Part shown: positions 12,024-26,477 of the stretch, in pieces
Layout of the letters: each line of letters begins with the position of its first letter
How positions within the stretch are numbered: the stretch's first letter is position 1
NCBI RefSeq assembly: GCF_963675165.1
Contig: NC_087381.1
Coordinates: 744,001 to 808,000 of the forward strand
Direction of reading: 5' to 3'
Source of the DNA: Halichondria panicea
Lineage: Eukaryota; Porifera; Demospongiae; Suberitida; Halichondriidae
DNA: 64,000 bases
Notes under the pieces: generated by a model
Told to the model about the DNA's origin: nothing
The model's input: only the letters and a program-made list of their open reading frames with translations
Databases searched by the model: none
Program-made: the position numbers and the translations under genes

Positions 12024-13655
12024 TGTACAAATTATAGGACAACCATTGTACTGTATACATGTAAGGTACAATCTTGCAGTTAACGAGTCAAGCCAGTTTA
12101 ATATTTAATATTTAAGGAAGCCAGGTGATTATTAAAACTTGATACTATCATATTTACACCTATACCAAGCTGACACTCGCTAAAAATTCAACACCTCAGT
12201 AACCTGCATGCTGCGTACAAGACAGTCACATGATGTACACTACAGTCACATGATAATTATGCTCGTACTTACTCATAAATTGTCTGTATACACAATGAAT
12301 GCATATATACACATCAGATGAATGGGTTGAATTGTATAGACTAGCAGGGAACACATGTCATGTGTGAAGTATGCAGAATAACGAAATAAACGAAATAAAC
12401 ATGCTATGTAAGTTTGTAATGGAGATGTTAGACAAATCAAGATACAATAGCTAGTATACAGATAGTATACAGATTTTGTTATGCCCAATAAACCTCGATG
12501 TCATACATGTATAGTCTCATGTGGTTTTCCTATGACCTGTTTCCTAGGATATGAGGCCAGTCCAACAAATATTCTATATTCTATATAGCCTTCAAAAAAC
12601 AATGGGGCGTGCCTGCAAAGGGCTATTTTTCCTAACTAGCCTAGATGCTTTAAAATTAAATTCACTGGTCACAGATGGTCTCAGGGGCTAGCTAGGGGCG
12701 TGTCACAGTGTTTGTCCATAACTATTATAGTGTATAGAAAATAATTACAATCACTGGCACGAGTGCGTATGCAGACATAAACTCCCGTCTATTACATTTG
12801 GCAAGCTAAGTAGAGAAAACCCCTTTCTAAACGAAACTTGTGCGTACACACACACACACACACACACACACTGTAATTACGTAGCTAGAGGCTGTATATA
12901 TGCTTTGTGTGAAAGGCCTTCTGTATTTTAATATTATGCAAGCTACATCAAAACTACATGCCCAGTACATGACAAAAACACATAATTATGACATTTGAGA
13001 GTGTATTGATTTTGTTTAGAAGACTAAAATGACAACATTAATTTCTACAAGCTATTAAATGCACTCACTGCAAGGTTGGCTGTAACTGTCTCTTTGCTAG
13101 GATGCTTTGGCTTTAGGTACACGCACAGATATCTTTCTTTGCAGCTTTTCACACGCTTTTAGACACCGAACACCATTAGCGCTTGTGTAATGCAAACCAC
13201 ATTAAGTTAATTTCCTGCTAAAGAGGAATCAGGGTTAGTGCAGTGGTTAGCATCATAATTTTGTGGGGTGTAGCCAAGGAGTAAGGGATTTCACCTTCCA
13301 GCATATTTATCATGTGATAAGCATTCCCAGTACAGCATATTTTAGGTACAGTACAATACAGCTCAGCTCTTCCAAGAGATAGCTAAGCAATGGTGGACCA
13401 GGTTTTTTGAGTGGTGAGAAAATAAAGTGATTTATTGTACGCAAGTGAGCGTCGTACTCGTAGCCTACGTTTTGAGAGCTGTAATTTTAGTGGGTGGATC
13501 TACTCAGCTAATCTGTCACAAATTAATGTGTATCAGTATGTGCTCTACAGTATAATACTACTAGTTTGCTATAGTAGCTAGCAACGAAGATGTCTTATAG
13601 AGCACAACTCCCCCCCCCCCCACACACACACGCAGGTACAATCTGATTGGACGTA

Positions 13656-16600
13656 ATGGAAGTAACGAGGCCTAAAAAAAAGAGAAGACCGAAAACCAAA
13701 GCACCGAGTGGTGAGTTGAACAAAATAGCCGTAGTACCGAATAATTTTTTTTCTTATTATTATCGTTGTAGGTGTGGCTAAGGAGGTGTCCACCACTGTT
13801 CAAGAAGTAAGTATTTTATTGTCCGTTTAATTTTAATAAATAATTTATTATATTAACGTTTGCAAACATGATAATCATGTGCCTGGGGGGATTACGGAGA
13901 ATGTGGTAGTGATCTAGAGAGTACCCTAGTAACCAGTAGGGAGCTGAGGGGACGTCACCTTGTTGGATGTACCCTAGTAACCAGTAGGGAGCTGAGGGGA
14001 CGTCACCTTGTTGTGTGTACCCTAGTAACCAGTAGGGAGCTGAGGGGACGTCACCTTGTTGTGTGTACCCTAGTAACCAGTAGGGAGCTGAGGGGACGTC
14101 ACCTTGTTGGATGTATATTAAGATATTATGAGATGTGCATGGTCTCTTTGGCCATACATTTTGGGGCCATTTTTCACAGGTTATTGTTAATACAAAGCCA
14201 TAAGTAATAAAATATATGACATTAGCTTATTACCCATCACATAATCAGTACAGAGGGTGGCCCAGAGGAGGTCCGACAACCGTGCGCCTAACATTAATGT
14301 TTGCTGAATCAGAACTTTCATAAAACTTGCCTTTAGATGTTGCACTCTTCTTAGACTTAGAGTCAGTCCTCTGTCTTGCATTGTTAGGCCTGTATTGTTA
14401 GGCCTTGTTTTAGTAGAAGCTCTAACTCTCTCGATCAATAACATCTGTAAAGGTAAATGCTGATTCAGCAAATATTAATGCTAGGCGCACGGTTGTCGGA
14501 CCTCCTCTGAGGGTGGCCTGCTAACACAGGTCCAAACATTTTGTTATGGCTGCTGTTTTTATTGTGTGACCACACTAGAGACACTCAGGTTAGAGTGCAG
14601 TCATTTTATGCTGTTGATCTCTAAAAGACTGCCACCATAAAATTAACGTATTGCTAGAAATGTATTATATGCAACAACTGATTTAGTTCCTCTCTTGAGT
14701 TTTTGTCGGGCGTAAAGATTTGTCGGGCGCACATGATGCAGAAAGCGTGATACAAACTGGTGCTATTTATGTGAGGGCCTATCATATCTGCATACATTTA
14801 TATATCACAATTATAGCAAAATTGCATAATGTTTCGTTTTATGCTTGCCATAATTATATTTCTAGCACTACGATATATACACTTGATTCCTCATACAGAC
14901 CCCAGTGTCCAGTGGAGCCTCTGTTACGGTTCTATCCGACCCACTCACCACTCCCAAAGACAAGCAAAAACCTAGCGCTGGCGCTGACGCTGATCATGTG
15001 ACGACTAAAGACGAGGCGAGTAAGCCCCTGGTAATCAAGGAAATATTACCTCAAATAGAGCCAGAGTTGAACAAGATTGAAGGTACAGAAGAAGATGGAG
15101 TAACTAAAAATGATCCTGTCGAAAATCAGGCCTCAGTATTGGTACCAGAACAGAACATTGATTCCAATACAGAGGGTGCATCAGTAATGGTACCAGAACA
15201 GGCCTCGGTATTGGAACCTGAACAGGCCTCTGCATTGGAATCAGAACAGGCCCTGGTATTGGTACCAGAACAGACACTAACTGAGGAAAATGTAGCCCCA
15301 TTGAATATCGAGGAACAAGAAGTTGCTACAAGTCACCTGACGGAAAAATCGACCAATGAAATAGCAGAACATTCTACACCGAGACTCGAAACAGTAGAGC
15401 CGACCAATCAGATCGTAGAGCCATCGGCACCAAGTCATGTGACAGACGAATTAGCCAATCAGAGCGTAGTACCGTCCGCCCCCGCACTGCTTGAGCTCAG
15501 CGAGACTTCACAACTGGCCCCTCGTGTGGAGGGTGTGGAGAGTGTGAGGAGTGTGGTGGGCGTGAGGAGTGTGGAGACCAGTGAGCTGCTCTACCCTCAG
15601 CTGGACAGTATCATGCAAGGTGATTCCATAGCTAGCTAAGTACTACTTAATACATGCATGTACAGTGCCTTTAGTCTATAGAGTAAATAAACGCAATTTG
15701 GTACGTGTTAGTACATAAATGTAAATATTTTGAGATTGGAACATTTCTAAGAAAATATGATGATACCATTGTGTTGGTAAACAAATTATCTAAAACATAT
15801 CCAAAAATATTTCCATGGCAACCAAAGGTGGTGGGTATGTGGTGGTTTATAAAACACCAACATTTTTCTATAGTGGACAATCGCTTAGCGATGGAAAAGA
15901 CCAATTGTTTTCGGCTAAGGTATGGAACTTTGGCACAACATTCCTGAATAGTTTAGCTAACATATGCATGGTTACGTATAGCTTACATAAGTACACGTAC
16001 TGATTTAATACTCAATTATGGGATAATTTAGGTGCCTTTTCGCTTAGCGATGGAACTCAAGCAAATAAGTCGGCTAAGGTCTAATTGTTTTTGCACATTA
16101 ATTGTTAATAAATTTTCTATCTTTTGATACAAAAAAGTTGTCCAGAAATACTTTAGTTCCGGAGATATTTCATGTACGTTACACATATATTTTACGATCA
16201 CCCCCATTTTTACCTAAAATGATTTCCCACTACAACAACTTTTGGGGAAATATTTTCAAATAAGGTTGTAGCTTATTTATTCACCTACACAACGGTATCC
16301 GCACAATTTTTTAGAAATGTTCCAATCTTGAGATATATTTAAGTACAACTACTCCCTCTGTGGTTAAATTTACTCTCAAAGCTGAAGGCACTGTACATAT
16401 TCGCAGCATTTTGGCCATCATTTTTATATTATCGATATTTGGTTTACAATGGAAATCAAGCTCACTTAAAGATTTTTTATGCCAGATACTAAAATTTAAG
16501 GGATTTTATAAGTTATCCCCCCCCCCACACACACCCACACCATCCGCACACCCACACTCACACACCCACACCCACGCCATCCGCACACCCACACCCACGC

Positions 16601-17195
16601 CATCCGCACACCCACACTCACACACACACACCCACGCCATCCGCACACCCACACTCACACAGAACAAGAAGGAGATGAAGAGCTGATACCGTTCTCTGAG
16701 GAAGACCTTGCCATACTCTGCCCAAACAGACAACTAGACACCAACTCTGTTTTTGTCGAGAACTTTCTCAGAGTAAGCTCAAGATACTTATACATGTAGT
16801 TTGTCAATCATGTCACAGCCAGGTTAATGGGTCCCAAAGTTTCCATAGCAAGTGTTTGGACCTGTGTTAGCAGGCCACCTCTTTATTAGCAAGCTATGTT
16901 AATGGGCCCACAGCATGCAGCCTACCATACAGTCATGTACATATAGTCATAAGCATGTGAAATATTATTGTCCTTGTTCATCCTGTTATTCTTTGTTTCC
17001 TCCAGCACACTCGTCAAGAGAGGCATCCGCTGTACGACCTCCTAATCGTCTTCCTCAAGGCCAAGCAAGCATGGAGCAGCTCTGTCAAAGAAATGGAGGC
17101 TCTTCAGAACCAGTACACCACACACCAGTCCTTAGTGTGGGACACTGAGATGAAAGAGGTGTTCGCCACGGTACGTGTGTGTGTGAGGGAGTGTG

Positions 17196-17242
<47 letters not shown>

Positions 17243-19825
17243 CGTGGGAGTGTGAGGTGTGATGGTGTGTGTGAGGTCGTCTATTTTTGGTTAAAAGAGA
17301 ATTTAGGAACAAAAACAAAAATCAATAAAATTTTGTGATACATGTTTATGATGATCACTTCCTACAGGGTAAATGCTCGGATGGTTCAAAGGTCACACAA
17401 TCACACAACTATCGATACGCAGTGTTCAAGGTGGAACATGCCGTCAAAACAACCACTGCCCTCAAGGGCATGCGAGAGCTCATCCAGGAGGTGGGCTGAA
17501 ATAGACCACACCCATTTTATAGTGTGGCAAATATACTATAGTATTGCTATACCGTATAGCGGGTAATTTTTGTGGGGTAAATATTCATTATTTTCATGGG
17601 CAAGCTGACCTCCACGAAATTTTAATGTGGGCGTGGCTTACCGGATCGTAGGAAATTAGGAATGCAGTGCAGGCAACGAGACTAAACGAAATTTATACTC
17701 ACGAAAACCACCGTCTTTGAGTTGAGCGAATTTTTTACCCCACGAATTACCCGCTATACAGTAACGGGCCTATGATACAGGATTTTGTTTTAACCCCTCA
17801 GGAGCTGTGTATTCGGTCGTACTCGAGTCAGCTAGCTCGTATTCACGTCGACAATTTCCTGTTCAAAGTGGTCAGCTCTTATCCTGAGCTGAGCTCGTTT
17901 GGAGGGGACGCCCCCGTGACCTGTGAGTTATAATTAATTATAGCTACGACCTACAAACAAATACATTTTTTTTATTTCCATAAATATAAACCACCAGATT
18001 TTAATTAATGGTTCGAGGACTCTTTCAGCTGCCATAACTTGAATTCCGTGGATCCAATGTCAACTTTTTTATGATTTTCTGAAAGCTTAGGGAAAAAGAG
18101 TTCAAATGGTGTCATCAAAGTTTAGATAGAAGTATTCACCAATTTGGCCGTACCATGAATGGTCCAAGGCCGAAAAATGGCAAATTAGGGCCCCAACAAA
18201 ATGTTGGATTGAAACACATCATTTGAAAGGTCTCTTTCTAAGCTTTCAGAAAATCATAAAAAATAGATCAACGGTATTCAAGTTATGGCTGTTGAAAGAT
18301 GTTCAACTATACAACCTGCCATTTAAAATTCATTTCTTAAGCTTTCAGAAAGCCGTTCAAAAATACATGTACTATACTAGACACAGTCACATGCAATATA
18401 TACAATGCCCCCCACCCCTACCCTCCACAGGCTGGGTCCCGATGTGCCCCCCTGGTGAGCTGAACCCCTACACGACCGCCCTGAGGGACTGTATTTCCGT
18501 ACTGTTCATGTTTGAGAGAAAGCCAGTACAAGACAAAGAGTTTTCCAACGACTGTAGACAGTGGCTGGACCTCCTGGTGAGCCTTTGATGTCGTCTATGA
18601 ACCCTTTGATGTAGTCTATGAACCCTTTGATGTGGTCTATAAACCCTTTGATGTAGTTATGAACCCTTTGATGTGGTTTATAATCTCTTTGATGTAACTG
18701 GTCTGTCCTCGTAGAGGATGGTTTGCATGTCTATCTTATTATAATTATTATCATTCCATTGGCAGATATTGTCTACATTTGTAACAAAGGGTTTTTAAAT
18801 TCTTATTGACTTATTTAGCCTTTATAAGCGTGCATATCGTCACACCCACACCCACACCTCACACTCCCCCACACACACACCCACGCCACACACATCACAG
18901 ATGAGTGCACTCTTGCGTATAGCGTCTCTCTCAGACCATCGGTTCATACTGAACCACCTCCTGCGATGCCCCCCCGGAGTGGCCAAGTGGGGGGTCAAAT
19001 ACGTGCACGCCCCCTCACCCCTCCTCACAAAACACACTCTTCACACACAGTTCCCCAATGGAGGTACGTACAGTACGAGTTAAAAATTAACGATTAATTG
19101 GCACGATTAATGTAAATTTATCCGTTGTTTTCCTAGAATAAAAACCAGATATTATGCTACACAATTTTATTATTGGAAGTTATCCATTTTTCCTGCAGAT
19201 CTTGGTTCTGCTCAGAATAACCTAGTGTTTGAGTGGGGGGTGGAGTTTGGTCTCTATGGCAACTGGGGCGGACCTTTAGTCGACCATTTTGTCACTTCCC
19301 TGGCAACTCTTCTCTTCCCTATAGAGTGAGCTAGTCTATTGCAGCACTTATAACAATTTATATAATTATAGCACATTTTTGTTGTATCACATGACAATCA
19401 TGACAGTCGCGCATTAACGTTTCTTTCTTTGTTACCCATGTGTGCCTGTAGAGATCGTGAGGCAATGTTGGCACTGTTTGAGATTAAGTCTCAAGTTGTT
19501 GAGTCAGCAGAAGTGGGAGTGAACAGACAGATATCAGAAACATGGACGTTTGTGGAGTCCGACGACGTGAGAATCAACCAATCAGATTGAGTTTTGAGCT
19601 ATAAATATAATTATGATACGCACATGTACATCTTCATTTAATAATCATAAATTTGCAAAGAGGGCACGCAACTCAGCTAGTTTTGAGCTAATTAAAAGCT
19701 AGAATGCAGTTGTCTATAATAATACCTAAATGTACACACACATCCCACCCACCACATGCACACACACACACACCCACCCACCCACCCATACACACACCAC
19801 ACACACACACACACACCCACCCACA

Positions 19826-19868
<43 letters not shown>

Positions 19869-22854
19869 AGGATATCGGAGCTGATGATTCTCATCTGCTG
19901 CTCAAAGAGACGGACTTCATCAAGATATTCGATCAGTTCATGTTCACCGATCTTTTCCAACACATCCTCTCCGGGACAACAGGCGGTGGTGGGTGTGGTT
20001 TCCCATAAATTTGTGTAACAATGCTACCATCTCATTACATTATAATTATGAAGTGCTTAAATATTAATTTTTTCTATGTATGTTTTACATGTACATGTAC
20101 TTGTAGTTACATCGTTGCCCCCCACACACACACACTCCCTCACTCCCACCCACTCCACACCCACACAGATGACTTCAACGTGGAGAGGGTGAGCAGTCAC
20201 AATATTCTCCGTCTCTTTGGGTTTGGAACATGTCTTATTCGTCTGTTGGGAGCGGCCTTCTCCACACTCAGAATGGCCCGCTATAAGGAGTTCCTCAAGC
20301 AGGTCGGCAGGACAATCAGGTGCGTGTGTGTGTGTGTGGTGTGGGTGTGTGGTGTGGGGGTGTGTGGTGTGGGGGGTGCACTACATTGTATACACAAGCT
20401 CTTTATACATGTACATACATGTATAAAGCAACAGATTATAAATTGCCATAATTATTATTATTACTCAAATGTGCGTTTAAATACCGTATAGCGTGAAATT
20501 TTCGAGGGGCTTAATTTTCGTGGATTTCGTGGGTTAGCAATCCTACACGAAAATTAAGTCCACGAAAATCGTTCTTTACCTGCTATAACGTGCAAGATTT
20601 AAAGGCGTGGCTTCCGGTAAGCAGTCATTCCGCGAACATTGTGCAACGAAATGGCTTTTAGAGGCCAATCCACGAAATATAAGTGCCTCGAAAATTTCGC
20701 GCTATACGGTAGCTGTTACAGTAGTAAAAATTAATTATTATTGGATGTAACTTATTACCCCTCCCACACACACGCCCACTCATCATACCCACTCATTACA
20801 CATCCCCACAGACAAACTGTACAGTACCTAGCGGACATATGGATGCTCTACAAGTCCCATCGCCTCACTTGTGGAGACACGCCCACTTCCATGCCCTCAG
20901 AGTGCGTGGGCGGAGACCCACGATACTCGCTCAACCGGTTACAACTCGAGTTTGACCAGTTTGTCCTGCGAGCAACTCGATGGATACTGTCAGCACACAA
21001 GTAAGCTCCTTTAAATAATTATAACAAGAGTCCATAATAAAACAGCATCTAACGAAGCATTACCTTGCATCAGATGTATGCGGAAAGTAACATGATTTTC
21101 TGCTTGATAACTGACCAATCAGAGCGCCTGGAGCTGCCACCATCACTTGCCTCAAGATATTGGCACAGTGTTTCCTTTGATCTGCCCACTCAAAATGCAA
21201 CAATGCATATAGTATCAAATTACGTGTTTTAGACAGGAAGTCCTGTTACTTACCAAACACAGCTGATGCAAAGAAAATGTTTGAGACTCTAGCTCTCTCT
21301 ATTATTATGATAATTATGACAATAATGTTATTTTTTCTTTTAGGTTGGGAGCTTGGCAATTTCTAGCGGATATGCCGTACGATAGTGTTTCAATGGAAAC
21401 TGTTTGGAAGATATTCTGGAATATTTACTGCAAGCCGAGTCCAGACTCTCTAGTGACGAGTGGTTGCTATGGTAACAATGGAGGCGGTGTTGCTAGGGAC
21501 AACCAACGGGAATCGTCTCCGGACAGCGTGTCCGACATCCAAGAAGCAATGAAAGGTTGTTATTATATTAATATTTAATTACTATTTTTGCATCGTGCAT
21601 ACTGTGATATTAAATTCGTGGGTATAATAATGATGTTCGCTGTACATTGATAATCAGCGAAAACCGCAAAACTTTTATACCCTCGAAATATACTCGTTTT
21701 ATGGTATGCAATATAATAGTTAGACACTGTTTAGGAAGTTTCTACATGATTTAGAAGCCCAAAGGGCTGGTTTTGTAGTATCCCGAACGCAGTGAGGGTT
21801 CTACTAGCCCTGAGGACTTCTAAATCATGTGGAAACTTCCTAAACAGTGTCTAAGCATTTTAGATCATAGCAACCATGAGTATTTAGCCAATCAGATTTG
21901 AATGTTCTTATCTAATCTTTGCTACATGATTTTCTAAGTGAAGTACATGATTTTCTATTGAAGTACATGATTTTCTATTGAAGTACATGATTTTCTAAAG
22001 TGGATAGAACATTTCCTCTAACCAATCAGATTGCAGTATTTATGACAAACATGATCTAAACTTAGATAGATACCTATCATTATCACGGTACTACTTTGGC
22101 TTCGAAAATTCACTGTATTGCACAATTTATTGGAGGCCTGCATGTACAAATTAATTAATTTTGATCGAGGAAATAAGTAATGTATTTGAAGCCTTAAAAT
22201 TGGCCAAAAACACATAATTTTATATATATATATTTTTAGCACTACGGCATCCGGATTGTGTTTCATTCACTCTCTCTTTGTTACCTCCAGATGTTCGCTA
22301 CAAGGACCAGTTTGTGGATCACCTGATGAAGACGTACACGTCACAGGCAGTGTTCCTCCTCACCACCCTCGTCAACATTGCCAGGGCACGCCCCCACACC
22401 GAGAAGGACCTGATCAATACCATCTCACTAGAAATATTCGAGGTGAGATCTAAAATTATATAGCAGGTAAAAATTTGATGGTAAGCTAACCTCCATGAAA
22501 ATTCAAGCGTGGTTTTACCATAGATAGAAGGGATTGGCAACGGAATGCACTTCCGGTACCATCCGTGTTTCGCCTCAAGGCTTACTTCTAACGTGGGGAG
22601 TCTAAACATGAATAATTCATGAGAATTATTTTTGCCGTCTGTAAAAAAGTATACAAGCAGTTCTACTGCTAAACATCAACTTCACCTCATTTGTGTGGTT
22701 TGGGACATAGCACACTACTTAGTAACACAACCTTAGCTATATCATAGGTGCTATTAGCCTCGATCCCAGGCCGCACTTCCCACTAGGGAACTTCTTTCAA
22801 AGGCCGGTGAAGGAGGCTAATTTTGCTCTGTACAGTTTATTTTGCAAGGGTACA

Positions 22855-22920
<66 letters not shown>

Positions 22921-25900
22921 CACCCACACACACACCACACACACACAGTGCACCCAGGTGGTAGACTACGCTAAGGAAGCCTATTCGCGTACAGGGCACA
23001 CCCTCCTGGATTCCATAGCCATCGTCCATCCCTTTATAACCTCCACTCTGCTGCAGAGGGTAGAATCAGTCATAGGTCAAGCTGGAGAGGTAAGCTAGCT
23101 ATGGGGTGCCATTTGTGTCAAAATATTGATAACAAAAACACAAGGTTTTGGTGGTATTTACTAAACATTTGAGGGTATTTAGCAAACAACTGAGGGTATT
23201 TAGCAAAGGACTGAGGGTATTTACTAAACAATTGAGGGTATTTAAGCAAACAACTGAGGGTATTTAGCAAAGGACTGAGGGTATTTACTAAACAATTGAG
23301 GGTATTTAAGCAAACAACTGAGGGTATTTAGCAAAGGACTGAGGGTATTTACTAAACAATTGAGGGTATTTAAGCAAAGGACTGAGGGTATTTAGTAAAC
23401 AACTGAGGGTATTTACTAAACAACTGACTAATCTGTAATCTGCTCCTGGTATTAGGGAGGTGTGCAGGGCACAAGGTTGTGCGCATGCACAGTGTGCATG
23501 ACTTCTTCTAGAATTCTGTAGCTATAGCTAGAGCTCTACTGTGCCCAGATGAATTCACACTCTGTTAAGAGGAGTAGACAAACGCCTAGTGTTGACCTTG
23601 ACTCGCTGAAGAGAATACCCTCAGTTGTTTACTAAATCCCCTCAGCTATTTACTAAATGCCTTCAGTTATTTGTTAAATCCCCTCCGCCATTTGCTAAAG
23701 TACTCTCAGTCATTCACTAAATGCCCTCAGTCGTTTGCTAAATACCCTCAGTTGCTTAGTAAATACCCTCAGTTGCTTAGTAAATACCCACAGACATTTA
23801 CTAAATGCCCTCAGTCGTTTGCTAAATACCCTCAGTTGTTTAGTAAATACCCTCAGTTGTGTACTAAATACCACCAAAACCTTGTGTTTTCATTTCAATA
23901 TTTTGACACAAACGGCACCCCATAGCTAGCTAGTATTATACCGTATAGTGGGTAATTTTCGGGGGACAAAATATTCGTGGTTCAACAATATTGAGACATT
24001 TCGTGGGTAATATTTTCGTGGTAGCTGCTTGCACTGTAGGTAAAGGTAGGCAAGGTCGCTTCATTCGTGGGTAAAATATTCATGGTCAGACCTCCAACCA
24101 CGAAAACCATGAAAATTAAAGTTATGGCCGTTGGAAGGTGATACATTAAAAATTAATGTAGCTCTAGATTCTAAATTGTATTTAGACCAAAACTTGCTTG
24201 TTTCTACTCAGAATTGCATTTTGCTGTTCAAAGAGCTTCCGTTGCATCTCTGGATCCCCACGTCACATGACCTGAGCGTGATCTCAAGCTGGCTGATCAA
24301 CTCACCTTTGACCTCTCCAGAAAGTCTTCTCGCTCGAAATATTCTGAGTGGCCTCAACTGGGGTACCAAATCAGAGGTGTGTGTGTGGGCGGGCGTGTGT
24401 GGGTGTAGTGCGTTTTAAAGTGCTGTATCTAAAATGTTATGTATTGGCGATGAACTATCTTTGACTCTCTCTTTGTTTCCTCCACACAGGAGGGCTCCAG
24501 CGAGCTTGTGTTACCTTGGTCCGTCCATTGCTCTGTTGCCTTGGCGATCGTGGAGGCTCACACTCGTCACTTACCCACACAGCCGGGCGGACGAGACTAC
24601 ACACCGGGAAAGGTGTGTGTGTGGAGTGGGTGGGGGTATGCATATTGCTAAAAATTGGCCCAGATTGAGTGGGCGTGTGTGAGTGGTGAAGAGTGTGAGA
24701 TTTGTTCTGTTTTTGCGTATCTTCTTTCTAATTATCCACGCTACAATAAAATATTAAAAATTTCTCCGCTATAGAGCGCGCGTACTGATCAGAGGGAATA
24801 CTAAAACTCGTGTTTTACTTACTTCAATTAATAATTATTTTACTCTTCCCTGCAGTACACGTATCTCCAGCGGTTCACCATAGCAACGGAACAGACGGCC
24901 TATGTCAAGTGGGCGTGGGAAGTGATCCTTATGTTGAAGCTCCACCCACTTCAAGTTGTACAGCGAAGCATGCGAACTTTGAACCCTCTCACAAGCTCAA
25001 CACAAGAACAATCTGGTATGTCTGTTCACGTTATAATTATATACCAACGGGAAAATGTGGGGCAAGTGTTTCATTAATTTTAGTGATTTGGCGAATTTTT
25101 ATCAAAGATCGCTAAATTTAAAACCGTCAAATTAAAGTTTTCCAGTGGACACAACGTCATTGCTGTAGTAGCCACGCCTGAGACACTAGGTAAAAAATTA
25201 CCAAGTCAGTTCAAATGGCTCATTCGCCAAATAATTATAATACCTGCCAAATATTATTTTCCAGTTATGTTATACGGTGTAGTTATCGTAATTTTCTATT
25301 TATACATTAATTATATCGTATTTTACTTGTCATGTGATCTCACAGACTCTCCGAGTGGGTCTGACCCTCCCTGGGTGTGTAGGACCCCCCATGGTGATGA
25401 CATCATTCTCCCAGACCTAACGAGCTCTAGTGAGACTGAGTTGGCAGAGCTGAGAGATGCTGTGACAAACGAGGGACAGTTAGCGTACTATGTGGCTCTG
25501 TGCATCACTAGCTTAGGCGCAGAGTGAGTGGGCGTGTGTGGGGGTGGTGAAGTGGGTGTGAGTGTGTGAGATGTCACTACTTATACATGTAATTCTTTTT
25601 ATTGTAACTGTTGGTCTTCAAAACCTATTTACGAGTATTTAAGTACATGTACATATAATTATATCGAGACCAGATAATTATTATTATTTGACCCCCTCCA
25701 GTACTACCCGCTTTGTGACTGGCGGTATCTCAATGATACGTCAGCTCATCACCAACGGTTACTATCTGCCCGTACTCCGGGTATTGGCAAACATCACACC
25801 TCGATTCTTCAACCACAGAGAAGCACTTCTAGAGGAAGAAGGGTAAGTATATGAAACACGTACCGTATTACTAGAATATTTTGCTGGTGAAAAACTTTTG

Positions 25901-26430
25901 CGAATGAGCCATATCAGCCCCTTTGTTCTAGGAATACAATATCAATTGAAATCAAAATCTGCAGTGGCATATTGTACGTGTATATTGCTATCTAACTATA
26001 ATAATTGCGTTCTGGCAAGGATCGTGTGTCATTACCACTACTAGTTTAGGTTTTGTGATTTTACGATTTTATTTTGCAGAAGTGATCAAAGTTAGCATAA
26101 TAATAATGTTTTAATACACGCAAAACATTCTACAAAATTAATGTAGATTAATACGGTATGAGGTTTCAAGTGTAACGCATTCTCCACAGGTTTATTGCGA
26201 TCATAGTGTCTGTGTGCAATGCTGATCAAGTGAACGCCTCCCTCAAAGAAAAATGGACGTATGCCACGCCCCCTCACTTTGTCACCAAGAAAATGTCCGC
26301 CCTCATTCAGGTAGATAAATATCTCACTGTATTAGCCATCATTTCATGCGTGTCATGTCTTACCATTTCACATACTCTCGATCTTTGGTTGCTCATTGAT
26401 TAGCCCCCACACAAACACACACACATGACG

Positions 26431-26477
<47 letters not shown>

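Larger units (their letters stand above)
8488..13655. other. 5.2-kb intergenic region; repeats only
   Basis: No supportable coding sequence. It contains a long (CA)n tract (about 8592-8681) 100 bp upstream of the receptor ATG, a degraded copy of the CCGTATAGCGGGTA-type element (about 9794-9955), an intact copy (10593-10800), a TACCGTATTACTAGAAT-type element (11821-12023), a relic at about 11206-11345 resembling the inverse of 25060-25215, and (CA)n at 12846-12871. A short GGTGGTTGGTACTAACCACC palindrome near 9230-9260 recurs at about 4275-4310. The last part probably includes the EPG5 promoter and 5' UTR. A (CA)n-AG ending at 13635, 20 bp before the EPG5 ATG, could be a 5' UTR acceptor. Confidence 0.6.

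Noticed and set aside
13921..14112. Four regular 48-bp repeats as a CRISPR array
   Set aside because: There are no spacers: the units are contiguous and nearly identical, and the DNA is animal nuclear. It is a minisatellite.
15104..15301. Minus-strand ORF of [13 protein letters not shown] repeats
   Set aside because: Antisense of the PEQ repeats in EPG5 exon 3.
16506..16733. ORFs with CADGVGV or HPHSHTHTH repeats
   Set aside because: Come from the CA-rich minisatellite at the end of EPG5 intron 3; only the part after 16662 is exon.
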